Positions 32,272-43,238 of a DNA stretch of 64,000 bases are shown here, piece by piece. A program made the position numbers and the translations under genes. The DNA is from Yamagishiella unicocca (taxonomy: Eukaryota; Chlorophyta; Chlorophyceae; Chlamydomonadales; Volvocaceae): positions 1 through 64,000 of the forward strand of contig BDSL01000144.1 in NCBI GenBank assembly GCA_003116995.1. Direction: 5' to 3'. The notes under the pieces were generated by a model. The model saw only the letters and a program-made list of their open reading frames with translations. It ran no database searches and was not told the origin of the DNA. Position 1 is the stretch's first letter; every line of letters begins with the position of its first letter.

Positions 32272-33072
32272 GTATATAGGAGCCCGCCGCTATTGAACGC
32301 TCTAACTCCGTGCATGAACTGAAGCAATCGCTGACCGGTATTGGTACTACTTACAAGCAATTCATCTCTTATAGCAGTATGCGCCCCCGCCGTACCGGCT
32401 TACAGCCGCTAGTCTAGTTCACAGTTGACTTAGGCGACTCAAGGTTATGTCGCATCCAAACAATGGACTTCGACAACTTTTGCATGTCCCATGCATGTTG
32501 CCTAAATAACTTAATCGCGATGCGGCAGCCTGACCGCTCTTGGATTGAAGAGCCATTGCGGAAGCATTGCCTTGGCATTTTTGCTAAGCGTCTGCCATTT
32601 CAAAGAAAATTACGCATCTGCGAATACGAATGCTTGCATGCAATCAACTTATACTGCAATGCGGGTGTACCGATGCCTGATGTTTGGAATCGTATGACGG
32701 TTTCGGATGTCATTTCAAGCATACCGGTGGTTGGGAGCGTGGTATAACTTAACTTGTTCTTCTGTCAAAACGACAATATTGCACATGACCGACTGGCAAA
32801 TTTGAGTTTCGTAAGGTTTGTGGAGTTGTAAGGAAGCTTGTCACTAAGCATATCTGCCCTATTGAGTCAGCACATTGCACTGGCCTTGCACCAATCCTTA
32901 CGGCTGCCCAGGAGTTACTGCTGTTGCTCGCCGTTTACTTGCCGAGGAACGACGCTCAGACCACTGCGATTCGGTGAACAATATAAATTCTGATTATTTC
33001 TTCGCATATATAACATAATTTAAACCCTCCTCTTCCTGTTCTTCCAAAACGTGGCCCCGCTAGTCCTTACCA
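32272..33072. other. AT-richer region upstream of the glycoside hydrolase-like gene
   Basis: The base composition drops well below that of the rest of the window. It includes an ATATATAACATAATTTAAA patch at 33006-33024 that may serve as a promoter element for the gene starting at 33073. One small ORF is listed separately. Confidence 0.5.
32463..32747 (+). CDS. Small hypothetical ORF (94 residues)
   Basis: An ATG-started frame with unbiased, non-GC-rich codons encodes a Cys-rich peptide (six Cys, e.g. HACCLNN and RICEYECLHA). It is not recognised. Its codon use differs from the neighbouring genes, which use G/C at third positions. It may be a recent insertion, an exon of a larger gene, or chance. 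No splice evidence links it to the gene at 33073. Confidence 0.25.
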   Translation: MDFDNFCMSHACCLNNLIAMRQPDRSWIEEPLRKHCLGIFAKRLPFQRKLRICEYECLHAINLYCNAGVPMPDVWNRMTVSDVISSIPVVGSVV

Positions 33073-36000
33073 ATGCGGGCTCTGCCTTTGCGTCGACGCG
33101 GCTCTGTTGGCACCTTGAGCGACCGCAGCACTTACGCGAGAATATACGTACTTGGATTGCTCGTCGTCGCAGCCGCGGTGGTACTCTTCCTTGTCAGTGA
33201 GTATGGTCCGTCATCATCGCCACAACCTTCCGGATCGAGGCGCCTTGACGCTGGCCACAAACTCTCCTTTATGAGGCGGGCTTTCACGCACAGACGCACA
33301 CGTCCTTCGAAGCACGAGGGCCCAGTTGAAAGGTTTGCCGCCGTGTTCCATTCGGAGCTGGCGGGGCGCTTTAAGTTCGCACAGCATGGCAACGAATCCG
33401 CCCTAGTGGGGGACCTGGTGGATACCCTCAAGCAAATGGAAAAAGTGGGCATCACAACAGTAATCTTCTCCAGCCCTTGGGACTGGTTCCAGGCCAAGGA
33501 GGGGGCCATCCGCTACGACTATCTGGACACCTTGGTTGAAGCCGCCTGCCAGAATACCCAGCTGAAGGTGGGAGCCCTGCGACGGGTTTGGGTCACGGAC
33601 TGTCCTTGATGTCTTCGTGATCCTTTCAATTCAGTCGCCGTCGGTGGCCTCGGCCGCGTCGTGCGTGGGAAGATTAGTTGCGTAGGCGGAGGGACGGCGG
33701 AGGGGGCTGGCTGCTCGTCACATCAGCATCCTGCATCAGCAGTTCACCCCGCTGCTCCACACCCCGCTGACCCAACGAAGCAAACATGAACCTAGCCCAC
33801 ACCTAGCCCACATGCACGCACGGCAAGCAGTTTGGATGTAATGAATAGCGAGCGATTCTATCTTCCAATCCAGGCAGCAGAAAGCACGTTTCATTCGGGC
33901 CTTGAGGACGACCCATGCCATGCAATAACCCACGCACAAGCGCACCGCGCGGGGTGGCATGAAAACCGGTTATACGACATGGATAGCGAGCGACATAGCT
34001 AGCGAGGGGGGGGGTCATGGCTGGAGCTGCTGCCCCTGGGGCTAGGTACGTGCATATGGCAATTCCAATACTGTACCGTACTACATCTTAAGACATGGTA
34101 TGGATGTTGACGTTTAGGTCGCGTACTCTCCTCGATCAACCTATTCGATCCTGACCGGGCCCCCGCGCCCGCCCCTGCCACCCCCTAATACACATACACA
34201 TACGCAAACACACATGCACAGGTCGCCTTTATATTGGACATGGTGCGCGTCCCCGCCTGGGTTTTCACTCGGTGGCCAGATGCCAGGTCCATGGACAGGT
34301 GGGGAGCAGGGAGGTGACAGGGAGGAGCTGGCTGATTTCCCAAATTGGTGGGCAGCCGGGGAGTGATGTGTTGGGGATTTGGGGATTCATACATAGGGGG
34401 TAGCAATACACAGGTAGGTGGGCGGGTCCTCCGTCCCCTGCTGCCCTCCGTGCCAAGTAAACCCCGATACCCCCCCCCAAATAATGCCGGACGCGGCCTC
34501 CGATGTCCCCGGCTTGCTTGCTTGCGCCTCCTCGAGCCCCCTCCCCATCTCCCCTCCACTGGTTTCCTCTCATACCCCGCCCGGCCCCCCCCCCATCTCA
34601 GCCAGCTACACTATCCACGTCCAGTAGCCGGCGGCGGGTCTTTTTGCACCCCCCCATTTCCCCTCCACTGGTTTCCTCCCGCACCCCGCCCCCCTACGTC
34701 TCCCTTCGCATGTGCCCAGCTTCCTTAGCTTCCCCGACACTTCCTTGCCCCTGCCCCTGCTGTCCCTGCCGCCCCTGCCCCCTGGCCTCTGCCGCGCGCT
34801 GCTTCCCTCTCCTGCCTCCCCTCCTCGAATGAAGTCACGGTCGCGAGTATCAGCTGCTGTCCTGGTTCCACCGGAAAGCCAACCACCTGGCGCTACAGGT
34901 GCTGGTGGACGTCGTGACACACCTGGTCAACAGGAACGGGAGCTGCGTCACCGCCGTACAGCCAGTGTACAACAATGAGTACGAGGTGTGTACGGCATGT
35001 ATGAACATATGTATCGTACAATGCGGCATGCACGGTCAGGTGTCCGGCGGAGGCAGGGCGGGGCGGTCTAGCAGCTCGCTCCCCCTGCCCTCCTCACGTG
35101 CCCCTGCCCCCATCCCACTTCCCATCGCACCCAACCGCCCCACCATTCAACCGCCCAACCGCCCAACCGCCCAACCACCCAACCACTCCAGGCCAGATAC
35201 ACACAGGAGCACGACTGCTACCAGGACTACTCCCCGCCAGCGGTGAGCGGTCAGCTAGCACGGAGCGTAGTGTGGTGGGCTGGCTGGGATTCGTGTGGGG
35301 CCAGGCTGCGACATGACGAGCGCCAGCTGCTTTTGTGGCAAATTTTTTGGGCGGATGCCACGTCCCATCGATCCCCCCATCGATCCCCCTATCGATCCCC
35401 CCATCGATCCCCCCGTCGATCCCGGTTACGACCACTATTAATACCCACATCAGTTGCACACGCGCTCCGTCGCCCACGCCCCTCCCCCCGCCCGCCCCAA
35501 CCAACCCATTTACGGCGTGCCGTACGCTTGATTGGCCCTATCAGCGGGTGGCTTTCCGTCAGTGGCTCCAAGCGCGACGACCACGGCTGGACGACATCAA
35601 CAGCCGGTGGGGCAGCAGCTACCAAAAGTGGGACGAAGTGGAGCCGCTGGTGCTCGAGGCGGGCAGCGTGAGCGGCCCGGACTTCACAATAAAGTGAGAT
35701 TTACCAACAAAACGCAACATGATATACGCCAAAACGCTTTTTACGCCTTGGCTTTTGAACGCCTTTATTTGACGAAATGGTTCTTGTTTTTATCATGCAT
35801 GCGGGCGATGGCTGGAGTTGGGATGTGGGAGTCGCGCAGTCGGGAGCATGCATGCATCCGGCGCCGGCGCCATGGAAACACTGAATCACTAAAGCACAGC
35901 AAGTTAAGAGGTAGAAAGCCTCCATCGATGGCTGACGTCCTGGCCCGTTAGTTGTTCCTCGTCGACAGACGTACGGCATTCCTGGTGACACCGACGTGCG

Positions 36001-38569
36001 CCCTGCTGTGCGCGCGCGCTCCCCCGCGCGCGCGCTTTTTTGTACGACGCGCTATGTGCCGTACACAGGTACTGGGACTTCATCAAGTTCCGGGAGACGT
36101 ACGGCGCCGGCGTGCTCACCCGCGCGTGCTCCGCCGTACAGGCCTCCGGCGCGCGGTGCTTCCACCACGTGCCCGAGCTGTTTAACGTGATGGATGCCGT
36201 GTACGGCACCACCATGTTCAAGCACATCGCCAGCAGCGCCAGCACCGACTTCATCATCGTGGACTCCAATTTCGTAACCACGTACGGCACGGGCATGAAC
36301 CCCAGCAAGTGAGTTACGTCACAACGCGCATGCCGTGGATTAAAGGCACACCGCACAACACGCGCGCAGCGGGGCGGTTTGTGACGACGACAGAAATGTA
36401 GCGGTGTATATGACCACATACACACACAGGCTTGCCTCTGCCTCCGCGCCGCCGACGGAACATCCTCTTCACGGCCGCCCCATGTCGATCGCACTACCTA
36501 ACTCGCTCTCCTTGTATTTGCCGCGGCGCGAGCAGGATAGGTAGGTCGGCAGGTTTTTAGGTTTTCTTAAACACACACGCCTCTTTTAGCCTTCCTCGCT
36601 CCCTTTGTCGCTTCTTGGGTTTCGCCCTCTGCGCCATGCAACCCCAAACCCCCAAACCCCGAAACCCCGAAACCCAAACCCAAACCCACCCGCAGGTTGC
36701 GCCTGAACATCGCCGCTGCGCAATCGTACGGCAAACCGGTATTCTTCGAGGCCGCCCTGGAGCGATCCCCAGGGTTGGACACGCTGGCTGTGGGTATGCA
36801 GCACGCGCTTGCGGCGGGGGCCGACGGCGTGGGGGTCAGCAACTGGCTGAATACCTACGAAATGGGCGAGACGTTGGGGGCGACTCTGTACCCCGCGGTG
36901 ACGGCGTGCAAGGTGACCGAGGTGGTGGGGCTGTTCATCCACCTGGACTCGTGCGCGGCGTTCCACGGGCTGCAGGTGGGTCTAGGGTTGGAGGTTTGGG
37001 GGTTCTGGGCTTAGTTGGGAGGTGCGTGGGGGTTTGGGGTGCGCTAGTGGGGTGGTCGGGTGGAGAGTGAAGAGCCGACAGCTAATGGAAGAAGCGTAGG
37101 GTGGGGCTGGGGGGTGGAGGGGGCAGCGAGGGCCCCCGTGTTCCGAGCGGGACGGAGGCAAGGCCGCGTGGGCGGCTAGGTCATGCCTTTCATGCTGGGC
37201 GTGGTTGTCGAGCATAGTCCGAGTATGGGGTGGTTTCGGAGGAAGACCCGCATGGGGAGTGGTGCTTCTAGACTAGCACGCGGCTTGTAACCCAACGAAC
37301 GCAAGCGCACGCCCCCAGCCCAAGCGCGCAAATCAACGCAACCCAACCGCCAACCGCCCTTGCGCCCACCGCAGTGGCAGTGGTTCCGAAAGGACCCCAT
37401 CAACGACTTTGTGCAGGTGGGAGACGTACGGAGGGGCCCCGGGGTGCCGTGCAGGGCGTACGGCAGTGTATGTACGGCAGGCGAACCGGGCACGCGCGCG
37501 TCTAACCACGTCCGGCAGCTACCGTGTGTCTGTCTGCCTGCCTGCCCGCCTGCAGCGCACCTTGACGTTTGCCTTCCTGCCGTGTCTTTCAGTGTCAGGC
37601 GATGCGCCCGATGGCTCTACCTTACGGTCTGGGGCCCACTGTAACAGCTACTAATACACACCAGCTCAGCGGTAAAATCCATTACGGTATCCAAACGCAC
37701 TCGCGCCCGCCAGGCCCGACCGCACCAGCGCGCCGCGCCCCTGCTGCCCCCCCCCCTCGCTCCCCCGCCCCTCCTAACTCCCCACCACGGTGTAGACCGA
37801 ATCGATGCCCCCTTCCGACGCCTTCATCGGCGCCTCCATGAAGGGTGGCGGGTGTAGTGCCGAGGAGCCTATGCTCGACACCCTCCCTCCCTCTCTCCCT
37901 CTCTCTCGGTTCTTTTATCGGTTCTTTTATTGTAAACCCTCCCTCCCACCGCCACCTGCCGCCCGCCAGGACCTCGCCGACTCGCTCTCCGCGAAGTGCG
38001 GCACCTACGTGTCTCTGCACCTGGAGCTGGACCGCTTTTATAGCGCGCTGCCCTCCCTGGACCGCGTCATCTTTGTGGAGCCGCTGGTGCTGCACGGCGC
38101 CGCGGAGGTGCGTGGCTGGGGCTGGGGCGGCTCTCGCTCCTTGCGACCCGCGGGTCGGGAGCGAGGGCGCGAGGACGCGCTGTTCGTCATGCGCGCGACT
38201 AGGGCCATGTCGTACATCGCGGTGGGGTCCTCGAAATGCCTGAGGGTGAGGGTGAGGGGGTGTATTGTGGAGGTGTTTCGAGGAAGACCCGTGGATGTAT
38301 TGTGGAGGTGGGGGTGTGTGTGTCACGAATGGGGTGGGACGGCGGAGAGGCTGGCCATGCGTTGGCGGCAACCGGGCCTTGTACCCATGTCTTTTTTGCT
38401 TCGTCCCAAGCTCCCCAACATTGGACGCGCCTTCCCTCCCTCCCCGCGCCCCCAGTTGGATACGTACCTGCGGGTCAAGTCCGCCATACAGGACCTGCCC
38501 AACGAGGTGCTCAGGCTCCCAGTCGACAACACGAGGGGGGTGCAGATGATGATACTCGAGGAGCTGTGA
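33073..38569 (+). CDS. Type II membrane glycoside hydrolase-like protein (clan GH-A, GH42/GH35-like)
   Basis: Ten exons: 33073-33567, 34222-34298, 34835-34985, 35192-35242, 35545-35693, 36069-36308, 36696-36975, 37375-37416, 37970-38107, 38456-38569 (578 residues, all phases consistent). A basic cytosolic N terminus is followed by a signal anchor (residues about 24-41, IYVLGLLVVAAAVVLFLV), so the enzyme domain should face the Golgi/ER lumen or cell exterior. The rest looks like a (beta/alpha)8 barrel: VGITTVIFSSPWDWFQ, KVAFILDMVRVPAWVF, AVQPVYNNEYE, INSRWGSSYQKWDEVEP, and YGKPVFFEAALE. In clan GH-A the acid/base is the Glu of an Asn-Glu pair, here E239 (NNE), and the nucleophile is a Glu at the end of strand 7, here possibly E406. 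The substrate is unknown. Beta-galactoside trimming of cell-wall or glycoprotein glycans is a guess. Confidence 0.8.
33955..33988 (-). repeat. Dispersed repeat R3
   Basis: On the minus strand it reads ATGTCGTATAACCGGTTTTC. It is in intron 1 of the hydrolase-like gene. Confidence 0.5.
35368..35425. repeat. 12-bp minisatellite (ATCGATCCCCCC)
   Basis: Five units, with A/C/T changes before each ATCGAT, lie in intron 4 of the hydrolase-like gene. Confidence 0.85.
37222..37256 (-). repeat. Dispersed repeat R2, short
   Basis: On the minus strand it reads ATGCGGGTCTTCCTCCGAAA. It is in intron 7 of the hydrolase-like gene. Confidence 0.5.
37555..37657 (+). repeat. Dispersed repeat R1, extended copy
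   Basis: It matches the copy at 24240 over about 100 bp, including ACGTTTGCCT and TCTTTCAGTGTCAGGCGATG. It is in intron 8 of the hydrolase-like gene. Confidence 0.75.
38268..38302 (-). repeat. Dispersed repeat R2, short
   Basis: On the minus strand it reads ATCCACGGGTCTTCCTCGAA. It is in intron 9 of the hydrolase-like gene. Confidence 0.6.
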
Positions 38570-38606
38570 GGGGCGGTATGCGGGTGTGTCGGCACTGTAA
38601 TGGGGG

Positions 38607-38657
38607 TGGTTTCGGAGGAAGACCCGTGGATGCCCGAAAAATCCGTGATAGGGGTGG
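38607..38657 (-). repeat. Dispersed repeat R2
   Basis: On the minus strand it reads GGATTTTTCGGGCATCCACG, then GGTCTTCCTCCGAAACC. It lies just after the stop codon of the hydrolase-like gene. Confidence 0.6.
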
Positions 38658-39261
38658 GTGGGGCGGTAAGCGAGGAAACCCGTGTATCGGCACTGTGATA
38701 GGGGTGGGTGGGGCGGAGCGTGGGGGGGGGCATGGTTTGATGGGGGCATGGGTGGTTACAACGGTTTCGGTCGAAGGGGAGAGAAATGAGAAATGGGTTC
38801 GACAGCGCAGGACGCTAGAGCGGGCTGGACGAGCAGCTCGGAGTCGTCACCTCGTCACATGAGTACATACCGCAAGGGAGGGGCGAATGGGGAGGTGATC
38901 TGGGTGGGTAGAGAATACATACGGCGGGCGGTTGGATACGTGTGAGCATGCGACGACCCCTTCCCCTGGAGCTGTGGTTCGGAGTTTTAGTGCTGACCCG
39001 CGGGTCTCCTCTCGTACTCCCCTGGAGCTGCCTGGTGCTGCATCGGGTGCGTCGGGTGGTGATGGGTGGAGGGCGCGTGTACGGCGCGGGACGGACGTTG
39101 GGGCTTGGGTCTTGACTGGGCCGGGCACCCGCAGGGCTAGACTGCTGGCGTGATGCAGGAGGGGCATATTCCCCAGGACTGCAGGTGAGGATGGGAGCGC
39201 GTTGCGAAAGAGAGGTGCACATGCTGTGCGGTTGGGTGAGGGCTTGTACGTGGGTGTGTTA

Positions 39262-39435
39262 GTTACAAATGGCCTTTACGTGGGCTGGGTGTGTTCTTAC
39301 AATTGGCGTTACGTGGTCGTGTAGTTTGTTACAATGGGCTTTATTTGGGTGCGTTTGTTACAATGGGCTTTATTTGGGTGCGTTTGTTACAATTCGCTTT
39401 ATTTGGGTGTGTTTGTTCCAACGGGCTTTATGTCT
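39262..39435. repeat. 29-bp tandem repeat (TTACAATGGGCTTTATTTGG)
   Basis: Five to six units diverge towards the left end. The two central units (39348-39405) are identical over nearly their whole length. Confidence 0.85.
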
Positions 39436-39775
39436 TTTGGGGTTGCTCGGATACGGTATTACGAAAGTTTACTGCGATAGGCGCATCGCCCGACATCTGC
39501 TGAGGCCGCCATTAGTTGTTGCTCACGTGGGCCCAGACATGACTGGGCAGGTGCCGAAACTGCTGCAACCGCAACCGCCGTCCATGGCACGGCATGTGCT
39601 TAGTTAGGACCAGCTCATGCTGCTGACTCTCAAGTACATTTCTTGAAGATGCACGAATTGGTGCACAGCCTTTTGGGCAGTGCAACGATGTTGGCCGCTT
39701 GGGCCTTTCCATTTGTATGGCACGGGGGGGGGGGACAGGGCGAATGCGCCAGTTACCAGGTTTCGCGCCCCCTCC

Positions 39776-39807
39776 GAACCGGATTGGGTCAGAACCCAAT
39801 CCGGTTC
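39776..39807. repeat. Perfect inverted repeat, 14-bp arms, 4-base loop
   Basis: GAACCGGATTGGGT and its exact complement are separated by CAGA. It is isolated in intergenic DNA. Confidence 0.9.
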
Positions 39808-42800
39808 CTATATCCCAAGCTTCCCATATCCCAGGCGCCTCGACTGTGAGAGTCCGAGCTACTGAGCTGCAACACGGCAGTATTGTGTTACTAGTGGGTT
39901 AATTGCCTATCGCCATCATTCCTCTTCCAGTAGTAACTGTAATAGCCTTCCTTGTTACTCATGATCAGCAATGTTTGGCAGGTTACAGGGACGCACGGAA
40001 AGCTTGCTTTCCGACGTGGGGTTGATGTTATGCCCGCAATGTGCATGTGGCGGTGTGGTTGACTGCCTCCCGCCCGGATCCCTTCTCGTTGGACGAGGAG
40101 CGGTTGGTCGTTTACCGGCACTCGTGTAACGGCGTGCATGCGTACAGAGCTATCTACGCCTCCTGTTGCATGGCGTTGTCGCCTGCAGGGTTTTATGAGC
40201 CCCCGTCGTCAGATCGTGCGCAGGAAACCCGTGGGTCGGCTTTTAAGAGACAAGTAAGGACGGCGAGGAAAAGAGTTTGTGGACGCACATTCGTTTGTCT
40301 TGGTGGGGCATAGGGGTTGGGGAGCCGCCGGTCGTGAGTTAACATGGCAGGGACGGCTCGAGTCCCCGTGAGCTCACGTCTTACGCACAATCAGTACCCT
40401 CGACGGGCGGTGGGGCGAGTGCCGCTCCGAATGCAGGCTCAACAACAATATACGAGGTCGGACAGACAGACCCAAAAGGATGCGTGGCGACAAAGAAAAA
40501 GCCAGCTCGACCTACTCAACAAAGTGCCGTCGAATTCAGCAACAGTTGCCTTTATTGGGGGAAGCAAGGGTTCCAATCGCTTCCGCTTCACCCCCGGAGA
40601 GCGCTCCTCTCCTCAACTTCGAACAGTATTGCCAGCCTTGCCACCATCGCCTCCCACTATCGCCGCGCACACACACAGACACACACGGCCCCCCCCGCGG
40701 TAAAATTAACGCAGAAATACACACACACACATACACACACACGCGACCGCCGTACATACCTACAGCCTCATGTTACCGTACTAGTCGACGCGCGCCTCCC
40801 CCGCCTCCACTGCTCGGGGTGATTGCACCCCCTTGCCGCTGCTGCCATCGTCGTCATCAGCATCGTCATCAACATCAACACTCAAAATCCCCTTGCCCTC
40901 CACCCTTCCTCCTGTGTATGTACACCTTGACATACCGGGCAGCACAGCAGCCCCCCACCCAGAACCAAGTGCTGAGAAGTCTTGTGGGAGCCCCTCCGAG
41001 CTTGACGCCGTACAAATGCCGTATCCTTATTGAGTACAGAGCAGCTGTCGTTGTGCGAAAACGGCGGCGCCGCCGCCCACCGACCCGACCAATCCGGCAC
41101 ACGCGCGCCTCGGGCCACCCCTTCCGGCACCAGCCGTGCAGGCCACCGCGCCCGCCCTGCCGCAAACGCCACCACGGGCAACCGACCGGACGTCCCCGCC
41201 GTCGCCCCTGCCGTACGACAACAAATAACCAAAGCTGCAACCACCACCAACCAACTCCCGTGGATGGTGTCGTGGTGCCGGTACAGGGCTACCTCCGTCT
41301 AGGCCGGCCAGGTCGGAGCCAACGATCACACCACCGCTTTCCCCCCCTGCACCAGCCAGCACACAACCGCTCCCCCCCCTGCACCAGCCAGCACAGGCCG
41401 CGGCGGAGGATAGCCTCCGTCAAGCTGCGCCCGGCTTGGCGGTGCAACCGAAAACGCCGCATGCACAGACCGATTCAGCGGTAAATTAACACACACATGC
41501 GTGCCGTACATCAACCAGCACGCACGCACGCACATGCATGCGTGCGTATCTGGGTGGGGTGGGGGTGGGGGGCGGGGGGCGGGGCGGCCGCCGCGCAGTC
41601 ACAATGTGTATATGCCCCCACCACAGGGACGCACATTCAATCCCCAATCCCGGCGGGGACGTCCTCTTCCCCACATTTGAGAACATAATGCTCAGAACAG
41701 AAGCATCTCGAGCTACCTCAGGTCCGCCACATAAGTAATGACGAGCCAGCCGGCCAGCCCACCGCACACCGCACCAGGGAAGGGGGGAAGGGGAGGAGGA
41801 AGGGGAGGGGCCACGTCCCGGGGCCTGCCCCATCCACTCGGCCCCCTGCCCTCCGTTCCCCAGGGGCCGTGCCGTGTCGGAACGTGTCGGACCGGCACCG
41901 GGTGCCGCACCACAATCCCCTATCAGAGCATGTGCAGTGTGGGCGCGCGGAGGGCCGCGGCCGGCAGCGGCATCAGCCCCAGGCATCAGGCCGCCGGCCG
42001 CCGCCGTTGCTTGAACCGAATGTGTGCGTCCTCGGACGCCAGGCCCCCCAGTGGACGCCTTGTACGACCCACGGGTCCGCGCGTGCTCCTGCTCCCCTTC
42101 CAATCCCCCCCCTGCGTGTGCGCGCCAATCGACGGTAGGCGCTAGGGCGAGTGCGACTTCGAAAATGAATGCAACAGAAGCTATGTCTTGGGATGAGAGA
42201 GCGCCCCCCCGGCCGCAAACGAACAACGAGGAGGAACACCGAGGAGGAACACTCGCGCGCACCAGCCGCAAGCCGAAGACCTCCTCCTCCTCCTCCGCCT
42301 GCCGCCTCGTGACTGCCGGGGGGCGCTTGGAGGCTGCGCGCCGTCGGCGGCACTGCTCCCTCCGTCAGTATGCTATGCCCCCATTGGAACCCGCCCCTCA
42401 CCCCGAGCTCTCCAACCCAAGTACCCAACCCCCATCCGCTCACGCCACTGCCCCGCCGGAAGGCCGGCCGGCCGGCCGACCCGCCCGACGACGGCCTCGG
42501 CAAACAACAGGTGCGCGCAGCGCAGCGCCGCCGGGATACCGAGCTGCCCCTCCCGCCCTCCCTCCCTCCCTGGAGGGTGCGGGGCCCCCAGCCTGTATGA
42601 ATACGCGGCGCCAGCGCGCCTCCCCGCACCCCACGCAACAACCGCAGGTGCACAATCTCCAACCCGCCCGCCTCGTTGCCCACGCCGTTCGACTCTTGGT
42701 GCCGTACTTCCTCAGTTCCTCCGCACTCCTCTCATCACTCCTCCTCGCCAGTGCCTCTCGCTCTCCCCCCCTGGACCCAACACACGGGGGGAAGGGCCCC

Positions 42801-42904
42801 GGGGCGCGCCGGCCGGGCTGGAGGCCCCCCCGCCTCCTCCTCCACCACCACCACCACCTTCGTACACAGGTTTTCCTCGCACCCCCCACCACTGACCGAC
42901 CACC

Positions 42905-43040
42905 CGCCTCAACCCCGACAGAGCCGCCTTCGCATCAACCCCGACAGAGCCGCCTTCGCATCAACCCCGACAGAGCCGCCTTCGCATCAACCCCGACAGA
43001 GCCGCCTTCGCATCAACCCCGACAGAGCCGCCTTCGCAGG
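42905..43040. repeat. 26-bp minisatellite (CATCAACCCCGACAGAGCCG)
   Basis: Five nearly perfect units, the first slightly changed, lie about 200 bp downstream of the kinase stop codon, in its probable 3' UTR. Confidence 0.9.
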
Positions 43041-43238
43041 TCGACATCAAGGAACCTAGGGCGCTGCGCGGGGCAAGGAGTGCGGCTGGCAACCACATGG
43101 TTCGCACTCGTCGCCTGGGAGCCCCCCCGTTCCGCCCTGGGCCAGCCGGCCGCTCGGTCGACGTGAATCATGATCATCCAGCCACAGCCGCCCCCCCTAC
43201 CAGGCCCCAGGCCTGCCTCCGGTGCTGTGGGCAGCTAG

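Larger units (their letters stand above)
38570..43238. other. Intergenic region between convergent genes with no supported gene
   Basis: This would hold the 3' UTRs of the hydrolase-like gene and the kinase. TGTAA at 38596-38600 is only 27 bp after the hydrolase stop. There are several open frames on both strands (for example 40480-41484 and 42024-43166), but they show no domain, no codon conservation and no consistent splice structure. 40670-40745 is CA-rich and 41520-41590 is G-rich. Listed separately are tandem repeats, a perfect hairpin and an R2 copy. Confidence 0.5.

Noticed and set aside
38596..38600. TGTAA as poly(A) signal of the hydrolase-like gene
   Set aside because: It lies only 27 bp after the stop codon and next to an R2 copy; a 3' UTR that short would be exceptional in these algae.
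40480..41484. 334-codon plus-strand open frame between the convergent genes
   Set aside because: Low-complexity His/Pro/Arg composition, no domain, no supporting splice structure.
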